From NCBI RefSeq assembly GCF_000026945.1, contig NC_012861.1, positions 1,364,001 to 1,428,000 of the forward strand: a DNA stretch of 64,000 nt, written 5' to 3'. This document shows, piece after piece, positions 1-10,617 of this stretch; position 1 is the stretch's first letter; each line of letters begins with the position of its first letter. The notes under the pieces were generated by a model, which saw only the letters and a list, made by a program, of their open reading frames with translations, had not been told where the DNA came from and made no database searches. The position numbers and the translations under genes were made by a program. The stretch comes from Candida dubliniensis CD36. Taxonomy: Eukaryota > Ascomycota > Pichiomycetes > Serinales > Debaryomycetaceae.

Positions 1-282
1 CCATTTGAAAAAAATGAATATGAATATGAATATGAATATAAATTTAAATATGATTTACAAGATTATGATTCGATTCATTTATGTTGTTATTCAATTATAC
101 AAAATAAAGTTGATAAATTATTATTATTAGAAAGTCAAGGAAATTTTAATGAATCACAATTATTTAATGTATTAGATAAAAGTATTAATCAAGTGGAAAA
201 ATTTCATAATAATATTCATCGTCAATTTATTAATGATAAAATTAATAATGATTATATTTGGAAACAAGAAAGAGAAGAATAA
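1..282 (+). CDS. C-terminal end of an unrecognised protein (partial)
   Basis: The first 93 codons of the window are an open frame with no stop that ends in TAA at 280-282, so this is the 3' end of a gene that begins outside the window. The visible part starts with an acidic/aromatic low-complexity stretch made of Glu-Tyr repeats. It then has a mainly helical-looking segment rich in Asn, Ile and Lys and ends with the residues KQEREE. I do not recognise a family. Codon choice (TTA Leu, AAT Asn, GAA Glu) is like the other genes here, which supports real coding. It is convergent with DBF2, whose stop lies 470 bases away. Confidence 0.6.
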   Translation, partial: PFEKNEYEYEYEYKFKYDLQDYDSIHLCCYSIIQNKVDKLLLLESQGNFNESQLFNVLDKSINQVEKFHNNIHRQFINDKINNDYIWKQEREE

Positions 283-752
283 ATGAAGAAAGGGGAAAAG
301 GGGGAAAAGGGGGGGGGAGGAGTAATTGATTAAAATGTTTGGTTGTTGCTTGAAATGAGATGGTTCATGTTCATGTTCAGGTCCATGTTCATGTTCATAT
401 TCAGTTATTGAATTACTGGTAAAGTCATTGTTTATTGATTACTAAGATTCAATTGGATTTCAAAAATGTACTTTAATTACAATATCATTTATGTGTCTAA
501 CCTTTTTTTCCATCTTTTGATACTCTCAGACCATAAACATATGATATAAATGAACCATTCCCCCCCCCCCCAAAAAAAAAGGGGGTAAATTTAAATATTT
601 AAATATTTACATATTTACATATATATATATATAACTAAGCTAAACAAATCTCTTTTATTGTTTTTTTTTAAAAAAAAAGTTTTACAAATCTTATAACAAA
701 CTATAATACCTAACTAATCAACTCCTCCCTCCCCAAAGATACTTTTTTTTTT
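283..752. other. Convergent intergenic gap
   Basis: This stretch lies between two 3' ends. It has a G-rich run near 301-321, an imperfect hexamer repeat of the GTTCAT type at about 365-404, and a block of 12 C, 9 A and 5 G at 560-585 that could fold as a C/G hairpin with an A loop. An AT dinucleotide run follows at about 618-632. No gene is seen. Confidence 0.7.
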
Positions 753-2882
753 TTAATATAATGTAGCTAATGGATTTAATCTACTTGATCGAGAATTTCC
801 ATTTTCTACCATATTTAATAAATTTATTTCACCATTATTATTATTATAATTATTATTATTATTATTATTATTATTGTTAGCATATCGATTAGTATTACCA
901 TTAGTAAATTTATTATTGGGATTTGATTTATGTTTAAAAGTAAATCCAATAAAATTATCATTAAATTTTGATCCATTAAATCGTTTACCAAATTTGGTAT
1001 TAATAGTGGTAATACCTTCATTATTATTATTTGATTTTTCTAATAATTGTTCATTTTGTTCTTGTCGAGCAAATACATCTTTATATTTCATCATCATTTC
1101 ATCATCTTCAAAATCATCAAAATATCCTGCATCTTCTTCATTATCCAATTGAGGAGTAAATGGAGGAGTTTTCAATCGTAAATTATTCCAATCTTTAATA
1201 TCATTAAAATAATTTTGTTGTTGAACTTGTTTAAAATTTTGTAATCGATTATTTGGTGATGCAATTAATTTAATAATTAAATTCCAAGTACGATCACTGA
1301 AAACATATCTACCATCTTTAGTTTGTGGTCTTCTTAAACAAGTTTTCCAATGTTTTAAATTATAATAAGTTTCATCTTGTTTTGAACCAGAAAATGGTGG
1401 ATATCCACATAATGCTTCAAATAACATACAACCTAATGACCAATAATCAATAGTATAATTATAATTTTTCCCTTCTAAAACTTCTAATGCCATATAATCG
1501 GGTGATCCAACTATAGAATTAGCAGTAGTATTATTAGAATTTTGTTGTTGTTGTTGACTTTGTTTGAAAATTTTTTGACGTTCATAAATTAAACTTGAAG
1601 GTACTTGATAACCATTATCATTTGAATTTGAATTTGAATTTGGTTCATTAAAATCATTTAAATTTTGTAAATTTTGTAATTTAATTTTCATTGATTCAAT
1701 TCTATCATTACAAACAGTACCAGCAGCTAAACCAAAATCAGTTAATTTTATATGACCTTTTGAATCAATTAAAAAATTTTCTGGTTTTAAATCACGATGA
1801 GTAAAACCTAATTCATGTAATGAATTAACGGCAGCAAACATTTCACTAATATAAAATCTTGCATGAGGGGGAATTAAATAACCAGTATTATTTAATAAAG
1901 TTCTAAAATCACCACCAGGAACAAATTCCATTGCAAGGAAAACTTTTTCATGATCTTGGAAAGCATATAATAATTTAACTAACCAATCACTTCTAGTATT
2001 AGTTAAAATATCTCGTTCAGTTAATACATGTCTTGTTTCATCTAATTTAATTAATAATTTTTTATTTAAAATTTTAAGTGCACAAATTTCTCTAGTATCT
2101 CTTTTCCTTGATAAAAATACTTGACCATAACCTCCTTGACCAATTTGAGTAATCATTTCAAAATCTTTATGTTTAGGTTTTAATCTTCGTTTACGTAATA
2201 ATGCTCGTTCTCTACCAATATAATTTTTCCATTCAAATTGTTGTTTAATAATATCATTTTTATAAATTGGATCAGTTAATAAATTTTTTTCAACTATACA
2301 AGTTCGTTCTCGACGATTAATAACATAATCAAACATATCACAATAATAATCTAAAAAATATAATTGAGCAATTGAAGTTAATCTTTTAGTTCTAGCACTA
2401 TTGGCTTTGGAATAAAATTCTTCTTCAGTTAATTTATATCTTTTATTTAATGGTGGTTGTAATTGATTAATATTGTTTTGTAATGCTCGATTGTTATTTT
2501 GCTGTTGCTGTTGATGCAGTGGTGGTTGTGGTGAATTACCATTATAATTGGCATTTACCAATTTATTATATAAATGTTGAGGTGAAGTAGATGATTTGGT
2601 TTGTGGTGAATTATGTAATATTGATTTTGTTGGTGAATTCAAAGGAGTAATATTTTCTTTATTAAACAAATTGTTTTGTACTTGTTGTTGTTGAGGAGGA
2701 TTGTTAAAAGTAGGCTTAGATGAACGATAACTAGTATCAATATCCATCATTGCATTACTTGAAATAGAGACATTTTCCATTGAATATGAAATGTCAGTAA
2801 CATCTTGGTGTTGTTGTTGTTGTTGTTGTTGTTGATAATGATGAGATTGATGTTTTGGTGATCTATTGAAAAAACTAGTCAT
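753..2882 (-). CDS. DBF2: NDR/LATS-family kinase Dbf2 (mitotic exit network)
   Basis: A 709-residue AGC-type serine/threonine kinase. Residues 1-150 are a Gln/Asn-rich tail with several SP/TP sites. Residues about 160-235 are the conserved basic/aromatic region that in NDR kinases binds Mob1. The kinase domain begins near 243 with the glycine loop GQGGYGQV; the ATP lysine is K270, the HRD aspartate D364 and the DFG aspartate D382. As in Dbf2, a long low-complexity insert (about 390-455) separates DFG from the activation-loop GSPDYMALE (S460 is the expected phosphosite), where ALE replaces the usual APE. A TPPFTP motif and acidic segment lie after the catalytic core, and the C-terminus holds a long Asn run. 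In yeast Dbf2-Mob1 drives mitotic exit and cytokinesis. LTE1, another mitotic-exit gene, lies 47 kb away. Dbf2 fits better than its relative Cbk1 because of the GQGGYGQV and GSPDYMALEVLEG signatures. Confidence 0.93.
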   Translation of the reverse strand: MTSFFNRSPKHQSHHYQQQQQQQQHQDVTDISYSMENVSISSNAMMDIDTSYRSSKPTFNNPPQQQQVQNNLFNKENITPLNSPTKSILHNSPQTKSSTSPQHLYNKLVNANYNGNSPQPPLHQQQQQNNNRALQNNINQLQPPLNKRYKLTEEEFYSKANSARTKRLTSIAQLYFLDYYCDMFDYVINRRERTCIVEKNLLTDPIYKNDIIKQQFEWKNYIGRERALLRKRRLKPKHKDFEMITQIGQGGYGQVFLSRKRDTREICALKILNKKLLIKLDETRHVLTERDILTNTRSDWLVKLLYAFQDHEKVFLAMEFVPGGDFRTLLNNTGYLIPPHARFYISEMFAAVNSLHELGFTHRDLKPENFLIDSKGHIKLTDFGLAAGTVCNDRIESMKIKLQNLQNLNDFNEPNSNSNSNDNGYQVPSSLIYERQKIFKQSQQQQQNSNNTTANSIVGSPDYMALEVLEGKNYNYTIDYWSLGCMLFEALCGYPPFSGSKQDETYYNLKHWKTCLRRPQTKDGRYVFSDRTWNLIIKLIASPNNRLQNFKQVQQQNYFNDIKDWNNLRLKTPPFTPQLDNEEDAGYFDDFEDDEMMMKYKDVFARQEQNEQLLEKSNNNNEGITTINTKFGKRFNGSKFNDNFIGFTFKHKSNPNNKFTNGNTNRYANNNNNNNNNNYNNNNGEINLLNMVENGNSRSSRLNPLATLY

Positions 2883-5800
2883 GGTAGGTATGTTATATGG
2901 AACTAGAAAGGGTAATGAATAATAATAAAAACAATAATAATATTCTGTGGAAGAAAGAAGGTTAAAAAAGAAGAAGAAGAAAAATTTTGATATGGAAATG
3001 GAAATGGAAGAAGCAAATGTTGATTATTTATAAATGTCTTTTTTCTTTTTCTCTCTTTTTTCTTGTTAGGCTTCTTCTAAGTTGGAATATAGTAGTTGAG
3101 TTGAGTTGATTTGAGTTGAGTTGATTTGTCACTATTGAATGAAATGAATAAACTAATGATGAAAGTTAAACAAGACAGAAACAAACTAAAAGGAAGGAAG
3201 GAAGGAAGGTAGGAAGGAAAAAAAAAACAAAAAAAAAGGAAAAAAGAAAAAGTGGGAAGTTGTTGTTGATGAGAAAGTGGATATTGTTGATCTTTTAAAT
3301 TGAATCAGTTGTTCTAGTATGTTGGTTGTAAGTAACTTGTTGTTGTAAAGAAACAACTTGAAATTTCCACAAACTAGAAAGCGAAAGCCAAAGCGAAAGA
3401 GAAACAACTAAACAAACCAAAAAAAAAAGGAGGTTTCATTGTTTGCTTGTTTTTTTTTTTTTTTTTTTTGATCTCTTTTCTATTTACATTTCATCCTAAT
3501 TAGGTAAATATATTAAACCTCCTTTTTTTTTCTAAAACCGAAACAATTAAAAGAAGAGAAACTAAAGAAGAAGAAGAAGAAGAAGTCATACAACTATTTA
3601 CTTAACTTTAATATGAAAAAAGATTATGTAAATTAATCAGGCTTTGTTGTGGTTTTTGCTAGATTTAGATTGTCAAATATAAACCACTCAAAATTGGTTT
3701 AAACATCATGCCCATCTCTTAGTAATCTATACATTATTCTGACTTCTGGTGGTTGTGGTGGTGTTTTTTCTTTTTTTTTTGTCATGCAGTAGTAGAAGAA
3801 TTGAATAACTTCTCTTTGTAGATCATAAAAAAGAAAAGTTAAAAGAAGCAAATCTAAAACTTGAATAATGTATGATTTATATTATGATTTGAGTCACGTG
3901 ATAAACAAAATACTTGAAAGTGTACTGGGAAAAAGCCAATAAAATTCCTGTTAAATTTATGACAAAAATGTTGATAATGTTGATAATGTTAATAATGTTA
4001 ATATATGATTGTTTTATAAAGGGATTAAATGATGATCCCTCTATTCTTTGTACACCCACCAAAAAATATCATTTAATAAAAAGGGTTTCACTGAAAAAAA
4101 CAAAGGCAAACGAGAGAGAGAGAAGGAAAATTGTTTTGACTCTTGATAATTTCGATTAAGTAATATGAATAAAGTGACTATAATCAACTTAATCGGAATA
4201 AGAATAAAGTAAAAATCAATTTGATGGAGAGAGAAAAGATCGAGTTGATATGAAAGTATTTTTGTTTGGATGGAACCAAAAAGAAAAAAAAAGAAAAAGA
4301 AAAAAAAAAAATTTCGGAAATACTATTAATATTTCTGTAATAATAAAATCTTTTACCTCAAAAAAAAATTAATTGCAAAACATTAAAAAAAAAAAAGACT
4401 ACTAATAAAATTGTTAGCAACTCAACTTTTTCCATTATTTTCCCCCGTTATCCAACCACTAATTACTAAAACTATTTAAAAGAAACAACCCTCCCTCCCT
4501 CCCCTCCCAATTGGTAGCAACATATTGAATTATCTAATATATTGATGATGATGATGATTATGATGATTATGATGATTATGATGATTGCAAAAGACAAATT
4601 TTGGATTTACTAATACCAAAAACTAATAATAATTAGAATATAGAATATTATTAGAGAAAGAAAAATAGAAGGGAAATCTATTTTCTTATTTTTTTTTTTT
4701 TTTTTTTTTTTTTTGGCCATGTATTCTATATACGTAATGAAAATAGAAAAGTTGATGGGAAACAAAAGTTGTAGATATTATTATTATTAACCCCACACAC
4801 ACACACACAAAGAAAGAAAGAAAGAAAGAAAGAAAGAAACGAAGGAAGAAACGAAGGAAGGAAGAAACGAAGGATATTGATCGATTTAGTATTTCTAGTA
4901 TTTCCTGTTTCCTTATCTTCCCCCCCCCCCCCCCCGTTGTTGTTTTTGCATGTCGAACCAAGTTCTATGTGTATTGGTTGGTTGTGGTATGTTGCTATCG
5001 TAAAATAGAACAAACGTATGTATGCATGCAATAGTTGTTAAAAGAGATGAATTACCCCATATTATTATTTAGAATGAAACTCCGGGTGGTGTTGGTGATG
5101 GTGGGTGGTGGGGTATACCAGAAGAAGAAGAACTTTCCTTTATTCATTCATTGTATGTATATACTTCTTTCTTTATTTCTCCACAAATCAAATTCTTCTT
5201 TTTTTGTTAAAAATTTTTGAAAAAATTTAGAATTTTCTTGGTATTTGAATAAATTCTTCTTCATCATCATCATCTTACTTCTTCTTCTTCTTCTTTTTCT
5301 TCTTCTTCTTGTGTAGCTCTTATTTCCCTTATAAACTAATCAATTTTATTAAAGTAATTTATAATTGGATTTCATTCAGACAATAATGGTTAAAATCCTC
5401 CTCTCTGACTCCCTCCCTCCCCCCACATTCCCATACACACACACACACTCACACACACTCACTCACTCTCACTCTCTCTCTCACTCTCTCTCTCTCTTTC
5501 TTTTAAAGTATTAAATCGTACCATATATATCTCATCCTTTCCTTATACTAAATATAATTACGACAATATTTTAAAATTTATCTTACTTATATAAATATAT
5601 AAATATATGATTCTATTATTTATTATTATTTATTATCATCAATATAATTATATCATATTATGTGTAACTTTATAAAGATTTTTCTGAGAAGAAGAAGAAG
5701 ATTAATTGTTGTTCTTTTCGGAGTTTTGAAATTATGTCTCGTATTTCCGCTAAATGTCTGATTTTTTATATATTTACCTTGGCTCCTCCTCCTCCCCCAC

Positions 5801-7902
5801 CTGTCCTCCTCTTTTTTTTTTTTTTTGTTTCTTTAAAGACCAATAGTGTTTTTTACATTGATGATTCTGATTCAAATAACTTCTTTTGCCTGATATGATA
5901 TGATGGTACACTGTTGGGAAAATGGAAAAAATTACTTTTCATGTGTAAAGTTAGTAATGATGATCTTGGTAGCTCATTGTTTATCTTGTTTACGCCACAC
6001 ACACACCCACACATATACACACATACATACATGGGAGGCGTATTAATCACCGATGATAATGATAATGTTTCAATAAACAAAACTCCCACTTGCCACCACC
6101 ACCACCACTTGCCACCACTACCATCTCTCGAGTTGGTTGACTAAATTTTGAATTTTAGTCAAAATCATAAAACTTGATTCCCCTTTCTTTTTGAGGGTGA
6201 AATGAATTAATAATTGATGGTAGTAATTAAATACTTAAAAACAATCACTACTATTGAGTAGAAAAATAGTTTTTTTTTTCTTCTGGTCTTTACTTTGATT
6301 AGTTTATTATCAATCGTTTTTTACTGGCTGACTTGAAAAGAGATACAATTGTGACGTAATATTTACACATCCCATCCATCCATCCATCCATCCATCCATG
6401 ACATTTCAATATATCCTTAATCAATGGATGGATTTAGTTTCAAATTGTTTAACAATACATTATTAGTATGTGTCTACAACCACCCACCCACCACCCGCTC
6501 ACAACCACTCACAACCAATGAGTTCAAATAAATGCCTTTTTTTGTAAGACAATTTGAGATGAGGCGATTAGAAGGAGAAAATTTTTTTTTTTTGTTTTTT
6601 TTTTTCAACCCCGCAACTGTTTGTGTATTTTTTTCTCTTTTTTTTTTTTTTTTTTTTAGGTCTGCTGTTCTCGGACTTTACTTTTTTCTTTTTTTTTATT
6701 CTCATTAGTTGAACATGTATTAATAACCAATTGGTTAATAACAGGGGGGGGGGGTGAGAATGGTCAGTTGGATAGATCTTTGGTAAACTTGTGTTGATGA
6801 TTTATGAAAAGTATAGTAAACGATTATACAATTGGGGTAGTAGTATTAGTAGTATTAGTAGTTGTTGGGTGGTTGGGTTTTTATTTTTTGAAATTCAGAC
6901 ACTTTTTTTTTAGTACATAAACGATATATAAAAAAAAATAATACTAATAATAATCCGTCGGTCTTGTTCTGCTTCACCGGCGGCGGTGTTGTTGTGTCTC
7001 GTTTAAATGTATCTAAATTTTGTACGAGATTTTCAGACAAATTTATAACATAGTAGTAGTAGTAGCAATATCCAGCCAAAAAGAACTTAAAAAAGCTCAA
7101 TCAATACTTTTTCTGTATTTCCATAAAGACAGAGCAGAGATGGAGAAAGAATATATCCCCACCCTTCCTTTCAACAGTAAAGATCTGTTAATGGGAAAAG
7201 GAAAAGGAAATGGAAAAGGAAATGGAAATGGAAAAGGAAAAAAAAGAAAGCCCTCCCAACCCCCTCTTCTCTTCTCTTCTTCACTTCTTCTCTTTGTCTT
7301 TGTCTTGTCCAACAAAAGAAAATTAAAAAAAATTGTCTTATTTTCTTTCTTGTTTCTTTCTTGTTTTTTTGCGGCGTTGCTTTTCGCAGCATACCCAAGA
7401 AATTTTTCTTTTCTTTTCTTTTCTCAACCAACAAACACAAAGAATGAAAAAAAAACCATCTGGTTTATTTTAATTCTGTGGTGACTTCTTTCTTTCTTTC
7501 TCACCCACACTTGAACTTGCATTTCATTTCATTTCATTTCATTTTATTTCTTCACCACCACCTCAACCACCACCCTCTTTCTTTCTTTCTTTCTTCTTGT
7601 TCCTTTTGTGGAAACAAGACTATAAAAACATCATTCAATTCCTCTCCTTTCCTTTCCTTTCTCTCTTTTTTTTTTTTTTTTCAATTTATTTGTTTTATTA
7701 TTTTAAACAACTCTATATATATATTTATAACGTTCAAGTTGGTTTTTATTTTTTTTTTGGAATTATCTTCAACAAACAACAAGATAGATAGATAGATAAA
7801 AAAAACAAAAAATAATCAAAATAGACATTAGAACAACTACAACTATAACAATAACAATAACTACAATAACAATTAATTAACTATATTTAATATTTATCAA
7901 TC
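2883..7902. other. 5 kb divergent intergenic region, microsatellite-rich
   Basis: This is the shared upstream region of DBF2 and the Ato-family gene. I see no convincing gene: all open frames here are short and run over simple repeats. Contents include a GGAA-type tract (3190-3220), a CACGTG E-box (3895-3900), a nine-base TTGATAATG-like repeat (3970-4005), GATGATTAT repeats (4540-4590), long T, C and CA/CT tracts (4687-4715, 4920-4936, 5434-5505), a CCAT tract (6371-6400) and GGAAAA/GGAAAT repeats (7195-7245). The length is large for a yeast promoter and may hold extended regulatory DNA or long 5' leaders. Confidence 0.7.
3895..3900. promoter_or_regulatory. CACGTG E-box (possible Cbf1 site)
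   Basis: This is a perfect CACGTG palindrome in the context GTCACGTGAT, which fits the RTCACGTG preference of Cbf1-type bHLH factors. It sits about 1.0 kb upstream of DBF2 and 4 kb upstream of the Ato-family gene. One hexamer is weak evidence by itself. Confidence 0.35.
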
Positions 7903-8739
7903 ATGTCAGCTGATTTAGAAAATCAACAACCACAAGATCATCATCTTATTATTGAAAATAAAGGAAACAATTCCAATTCCAATTCTTCACCTTATGATCC
8001 TCATCATCCAATTACTAAAATTGAAACTGATGGTGATTATGTTACTTTTGGTAATGAAAAATATTTACGTTCAGAATTAGTTGAAGCATTTGGTGGTACT
8101 TTAAATCCAGGATTAGCTCCTCCACCTAAAAATGATTTTGCTAATCCTGCTCCTTTAGGTTTATCTGCTTTTGCTTTAACAACATTTGTTTTAAGTTTAA
8201 TTAATTGTGAAGCTAGAGGAGTTACTATTCCTAATATAGTGGTGGGGTTAGCATTTTTTTATGGTGGTGCGGCTCAATTAGTGGCAGGAATGTTTGAATT
8301 GGCAGTTGGTAATACATTTGGTGGAGTTGCATTAAGTTCATATGGAGGATTTTGGGGAGCATGGGCAGCTATTCAAGTTGATTCATTTGGTATTAAAGCA
8401 GCTTATATTAATAATATTGAAGAAATGCATTATGCTGTTGGAATATTTTTAATTGGTTGGTTTATTTTCACATTTTTTTTAATGCTTTTAACAGTTAAAT
8501 CAACAGTAGCATTTTTTTTAATATTTTTCTTTTTAAGTATTACATTTTTATTATTGGCAATTTCTGATTTTACTGGTAAAGTGGCAATTAAAAAAGCTGG
8601 AGGTGTATTTGGTTTAATTACAGCTTTTGTGGCTTGGTATAATGCTTATGCTGGTATTGCTAATCCTCAAAATAGTTATATTACTGTTAAAGCTATTCCA
8701 TTACCAGATTTACAAGATTCAACAAGAAAAAATAAATAA
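7903..8739 (+). CDS. FRP3: Ato/Gpr1/Fun34/YaaH-family acetate-ammonium transporter
   Basis: A 278-residue membrane protein of the Gpr1/Fun34/YaaH (Ato) family, which moves acetate and has been linked to ammonia export in yeasts. The N-terminal 75 residues are hydrophilic and Asn/His-rich. The family signature NPAPLGL lies at 81-87 and is followed by six hydrophobic spans, including glycine-rich helices (FFYGGAAQLVAGMFELAVGNTFG). The C-terminus is short and basic. The first ATG is used, in a TCAATC-ATG context. Candida species carry an expanded Ato family with roles in using carboxylic acids and raising pH. The symbol rests on my recollection that FRP3 neighbours DBF2 in C. albicans, so the family call is firm and the symbol only moderate. 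Confidence 0.85.
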   Translation: MSADLENQQPQDHHLIIENKGNNSNSNSSPYDPHHPITKIETDGDYVTFGNEKYLRSELVEAFGGTLNPGLAPPPKNDFANPAPLGLSAFALTTFVLSLINCEARGVTIPNIVVGLAFFYGGAAQLVAGMFELAVGNTFGGVALSSYGGFWGAWAAIQVDSFGIKAAYINNIEEMHYAVGIFLIGWFIFTFFLMLLTVKSTVAFFLIFFFLSITFLLLAISDFTGKVAIKKAGGVFGLITAFVAWYNAYAGIANPQNSYITVKAIPLPDLQDSTRKNK

Positions 8740-8745
8740 TTAAGT

Positions 8746-8811
8746 TTTACTAAAACAAATCAATAAGATTTACTAAAACAAATCAATAAGATTTACTAAA
8801 ACAAATCAATA
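8746..8811. repeat. 23-base direct repeat, nearly three copies
   Basis: Units begin at 8746, 8769 and 8792. The first two are identical over 23 bases; the third is identical for its first 20 bases and then diverges. Each unit starts TTTACTAAAACA. The repeat starts seven bases after the transporter stop codon, so it probably lies in the 3' untranslated region of that mRNA. Confidence 0.9.
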
Positions 8812-9100
8812 CTGGTATTGATTGTATAATAATAATGATGTCCTTTTTTTTTATTTTATTTTGTTTTTTATTTATTATGGTTCCCACTGTTTTTGTTTTT
8901 TTTTTTTTCATTTATAATTATTAGTCCCCCCCCCCCATATTATCCCATTTTATCCCATATTATCCCGTTTTTTTTTTATTTTTTAATTTATATAATAATA
9001 ATACATAATAGTCAATGGTTAAATAAGTTTATTTAAGTGTAGAAGTTGTTTTTGGTAAATGAGTAGTTTACCAAAATTTAAAGCAATTAGAAACTCCGAC

Positions 9101-9197
9101 AGAGAGAGAAAGAGAGATTAAGAGAGAGACATTGACAGAGAGAGAGAGAGAGACATTGACAGAGAGAGAGAGAGAGAGAAAGAGACATTGACAGAGA
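9101..9197. repeat. GA-rich minisatellite with GACATTGACAGAG
   Basis: Three copies of GACATTGACAGAG are separated by GA dinucleotide runs of unequal length. The arrangement looks like recent slippage or unequal duplication. Confidence 0.85.
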
Positions 9198-9223
9198 TAT
9201 ATAAACTAGTGTTTATGCGGGCC

Positions 9224-9267
9224 GAACGAACGAACGAACGAACGAAGGGAGGGAGGGAAATATTGCC

Positions 9268-9311
<44 letters not shown>
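9224..9311. repeat. CGAA and TTAG tetranucleotide tracts
   Basis: A CGAA tract (about 9224-9246) is followed by GGGA repeats and then about ten copies of TTAG (9269-9311). These are simple tetramer microsatellites. Confidence 0.9.
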
Positions 9312-9551
9312 GATAAGTGGGTGGCTGGGTGAGTAGGTGTAAATTAAGATATCAAATTCAATTGATGAATTGGGGATTTTCATTGTTTTTCATATTATTG
9401 GTCGTGTATATATTACTAGTTTTCAATTGTTTTTTTTAATTTGTGGGGGTGGGGTTACTTAGTTAGTTAGTAATTGTTTATTGTATGCGGGTGATGGTGA
9501 TGGTGGAGGGTGAGGATAAACGTTTGATGGAGATTAATACAATATTAGTAG

Positions 9552-9584
<33 letters not shown>

Positions 9585-9969
9585 CAACTTGAAAGGAGTT
9601 TAACTATATTTAATTTCAACCTTTTTTGTTTTCTTTTTCAGAATGGATGGTGGTTGACATATATATATATATATATATATAAATATATATCTTGCCTTAC
9701 TAATATCATTTGTTTACACGTGTTCTATTATATGTTGTATCCCAAGAATCTACTTAATATTATTATATGATTTGAATTTAATTTTATACTTAAATATATA
9801 TATATATATATATATATACTTGTATTATATACTATATTGTATGTGATATATTCTGTTTCCTTTCTTTTTTTTTTTTTTTTTTTCAAATCCAATGATGTTT
9901 AATAAATAAATTGAAATGATCCTTTATATCATTTCTCTTTCTCTTTCTTTTTCTCTTTCTTTTTACTTA

Positions 9970-10617
9970 TTAATCAAATATTGATTCAAGTTGAATTAAT
10001 GCATCAATATTTTGATCAATATTAATAAAATCCAATTTTAAATTATTTAATAAATCTGATTGTAAATTTTTAAAATTTATACCTAAATCATCACTACATA
10101 ATAATAATAAATCTGGTTTTAAATTTTTTAAAATTTGTAAATAACCTTGAAAATTTGAACATTTTAATAATTTATAATTAGATTTATCATTTTTATAAAA
10201 TGATACATTATTATTATTAGTAGGTTGTTGTTGTTGTTGTTGTTGTTCAATTATTGGAGGTAAATCATCTTCATTTAAATTTGGTGGGATTATAAATATC
10301 ATATTTTCCAGATTTATTAATATATCATTTAATGGTAAATTAGATGATAAAAATGTTGATGATAAAGTAATAACAATTGATTTATTATAATATCGTTTTG
10401 ATATTGTAAATTTTTTTGAATTTGAATTTGAATTTGAGTTTGAATTTGAATTTGAATTTGATTTCAATTCTAATTCACAATTTCCATCTTGTTTATTAGT
10501 GGTAGAAGTTGTAGTGAAATAAGTGGAATATAGTTTATAGGTTATGGCAATTGCTGAAGTGGCTATTAATGCTGAAACATATAATTTAGGATTCCTAGAA
10601 GCTTTTCTTGACATCAT
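9970..10617 (-). CDS. PEX22: PEX22-like peroxisomal membrane protein
   Basis: A 215-residue protein starting MMSRK, with two adjacent ATGs. It has one hydrophobic segment at about residues 13-30, so it is probably an N-terminally anchored membrane protein. A Ser-Asn repeat linker and a Gln/Asn run interrupt a small alpha/beta domain. That domain shows beta strands (SIVITLSS, MIFIIPP) and the block KLLKCSNFQGYLQILKNLKPDLLLLCSDDLG, which resembles the strand-helix-strand region of yeast Pex22. Pex22 anchors the ubiquitin-conjugating enzyme Pex4 on the peroxisome for recycling of Pex5. Size, single N-terminal span and fold pattern agree, but sequence identity in this family is low, so I am only moderately sure. 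It is divergent, across 4.2 kb, from a copper amine oxidase whose relatives are often peroxisomal. Confidence 0.55.
   Translation of the reverse strand: MMSRKASRNPKLYVSALIATSAIAITYKLYSTYFTTTSTTNKQDGNCELELKSNSNSNSNSNSNSNSKKFTISKRYYNKSIVITLSSTFLSSNLPLNDILINLENMIFIIPPNLNEDDLPPIIEQQQQQQQPTNNNNVSFYKNDKSNYKLLKCSNFQGYLQILKNLKPDLLLLCSDDLGINFKNLQSDLLNNLKLDFINIDQNIDALIQLESIFD

Larger units (their letters stand above)
8740..9969. other. Convergent intergenic gap with several tandem repeats
   Basis: This lies between the 3' ends of the Ato-family and PEX22-like genes. It contains a 23-base tandem repeat just after the transporter stop, a GA-rich repeat with GACATTGACA, CGAA and TTAG tetramer tracts, and three TA dinucleotide tracts at about 9556-9571, 9659-9681 and 9797-9819. 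No gene is seen. Confidence 0.7.

Noticed and set aside
4686..5031. Two overlapping minus-strand frames of about 100 codons
   Set aside because: They translate the GAAA, CA and G homopolymer tracts in two frames, so they are low-complexity artefacts.
7020..7484. 154-codon plus-strand frame before the Ato-family gene
   Set aside because: It runs through GGAAAA, TTC and poly-T repeats; the protein would be Gly-Lys-Asn and Phe/Leu runs with no domain.
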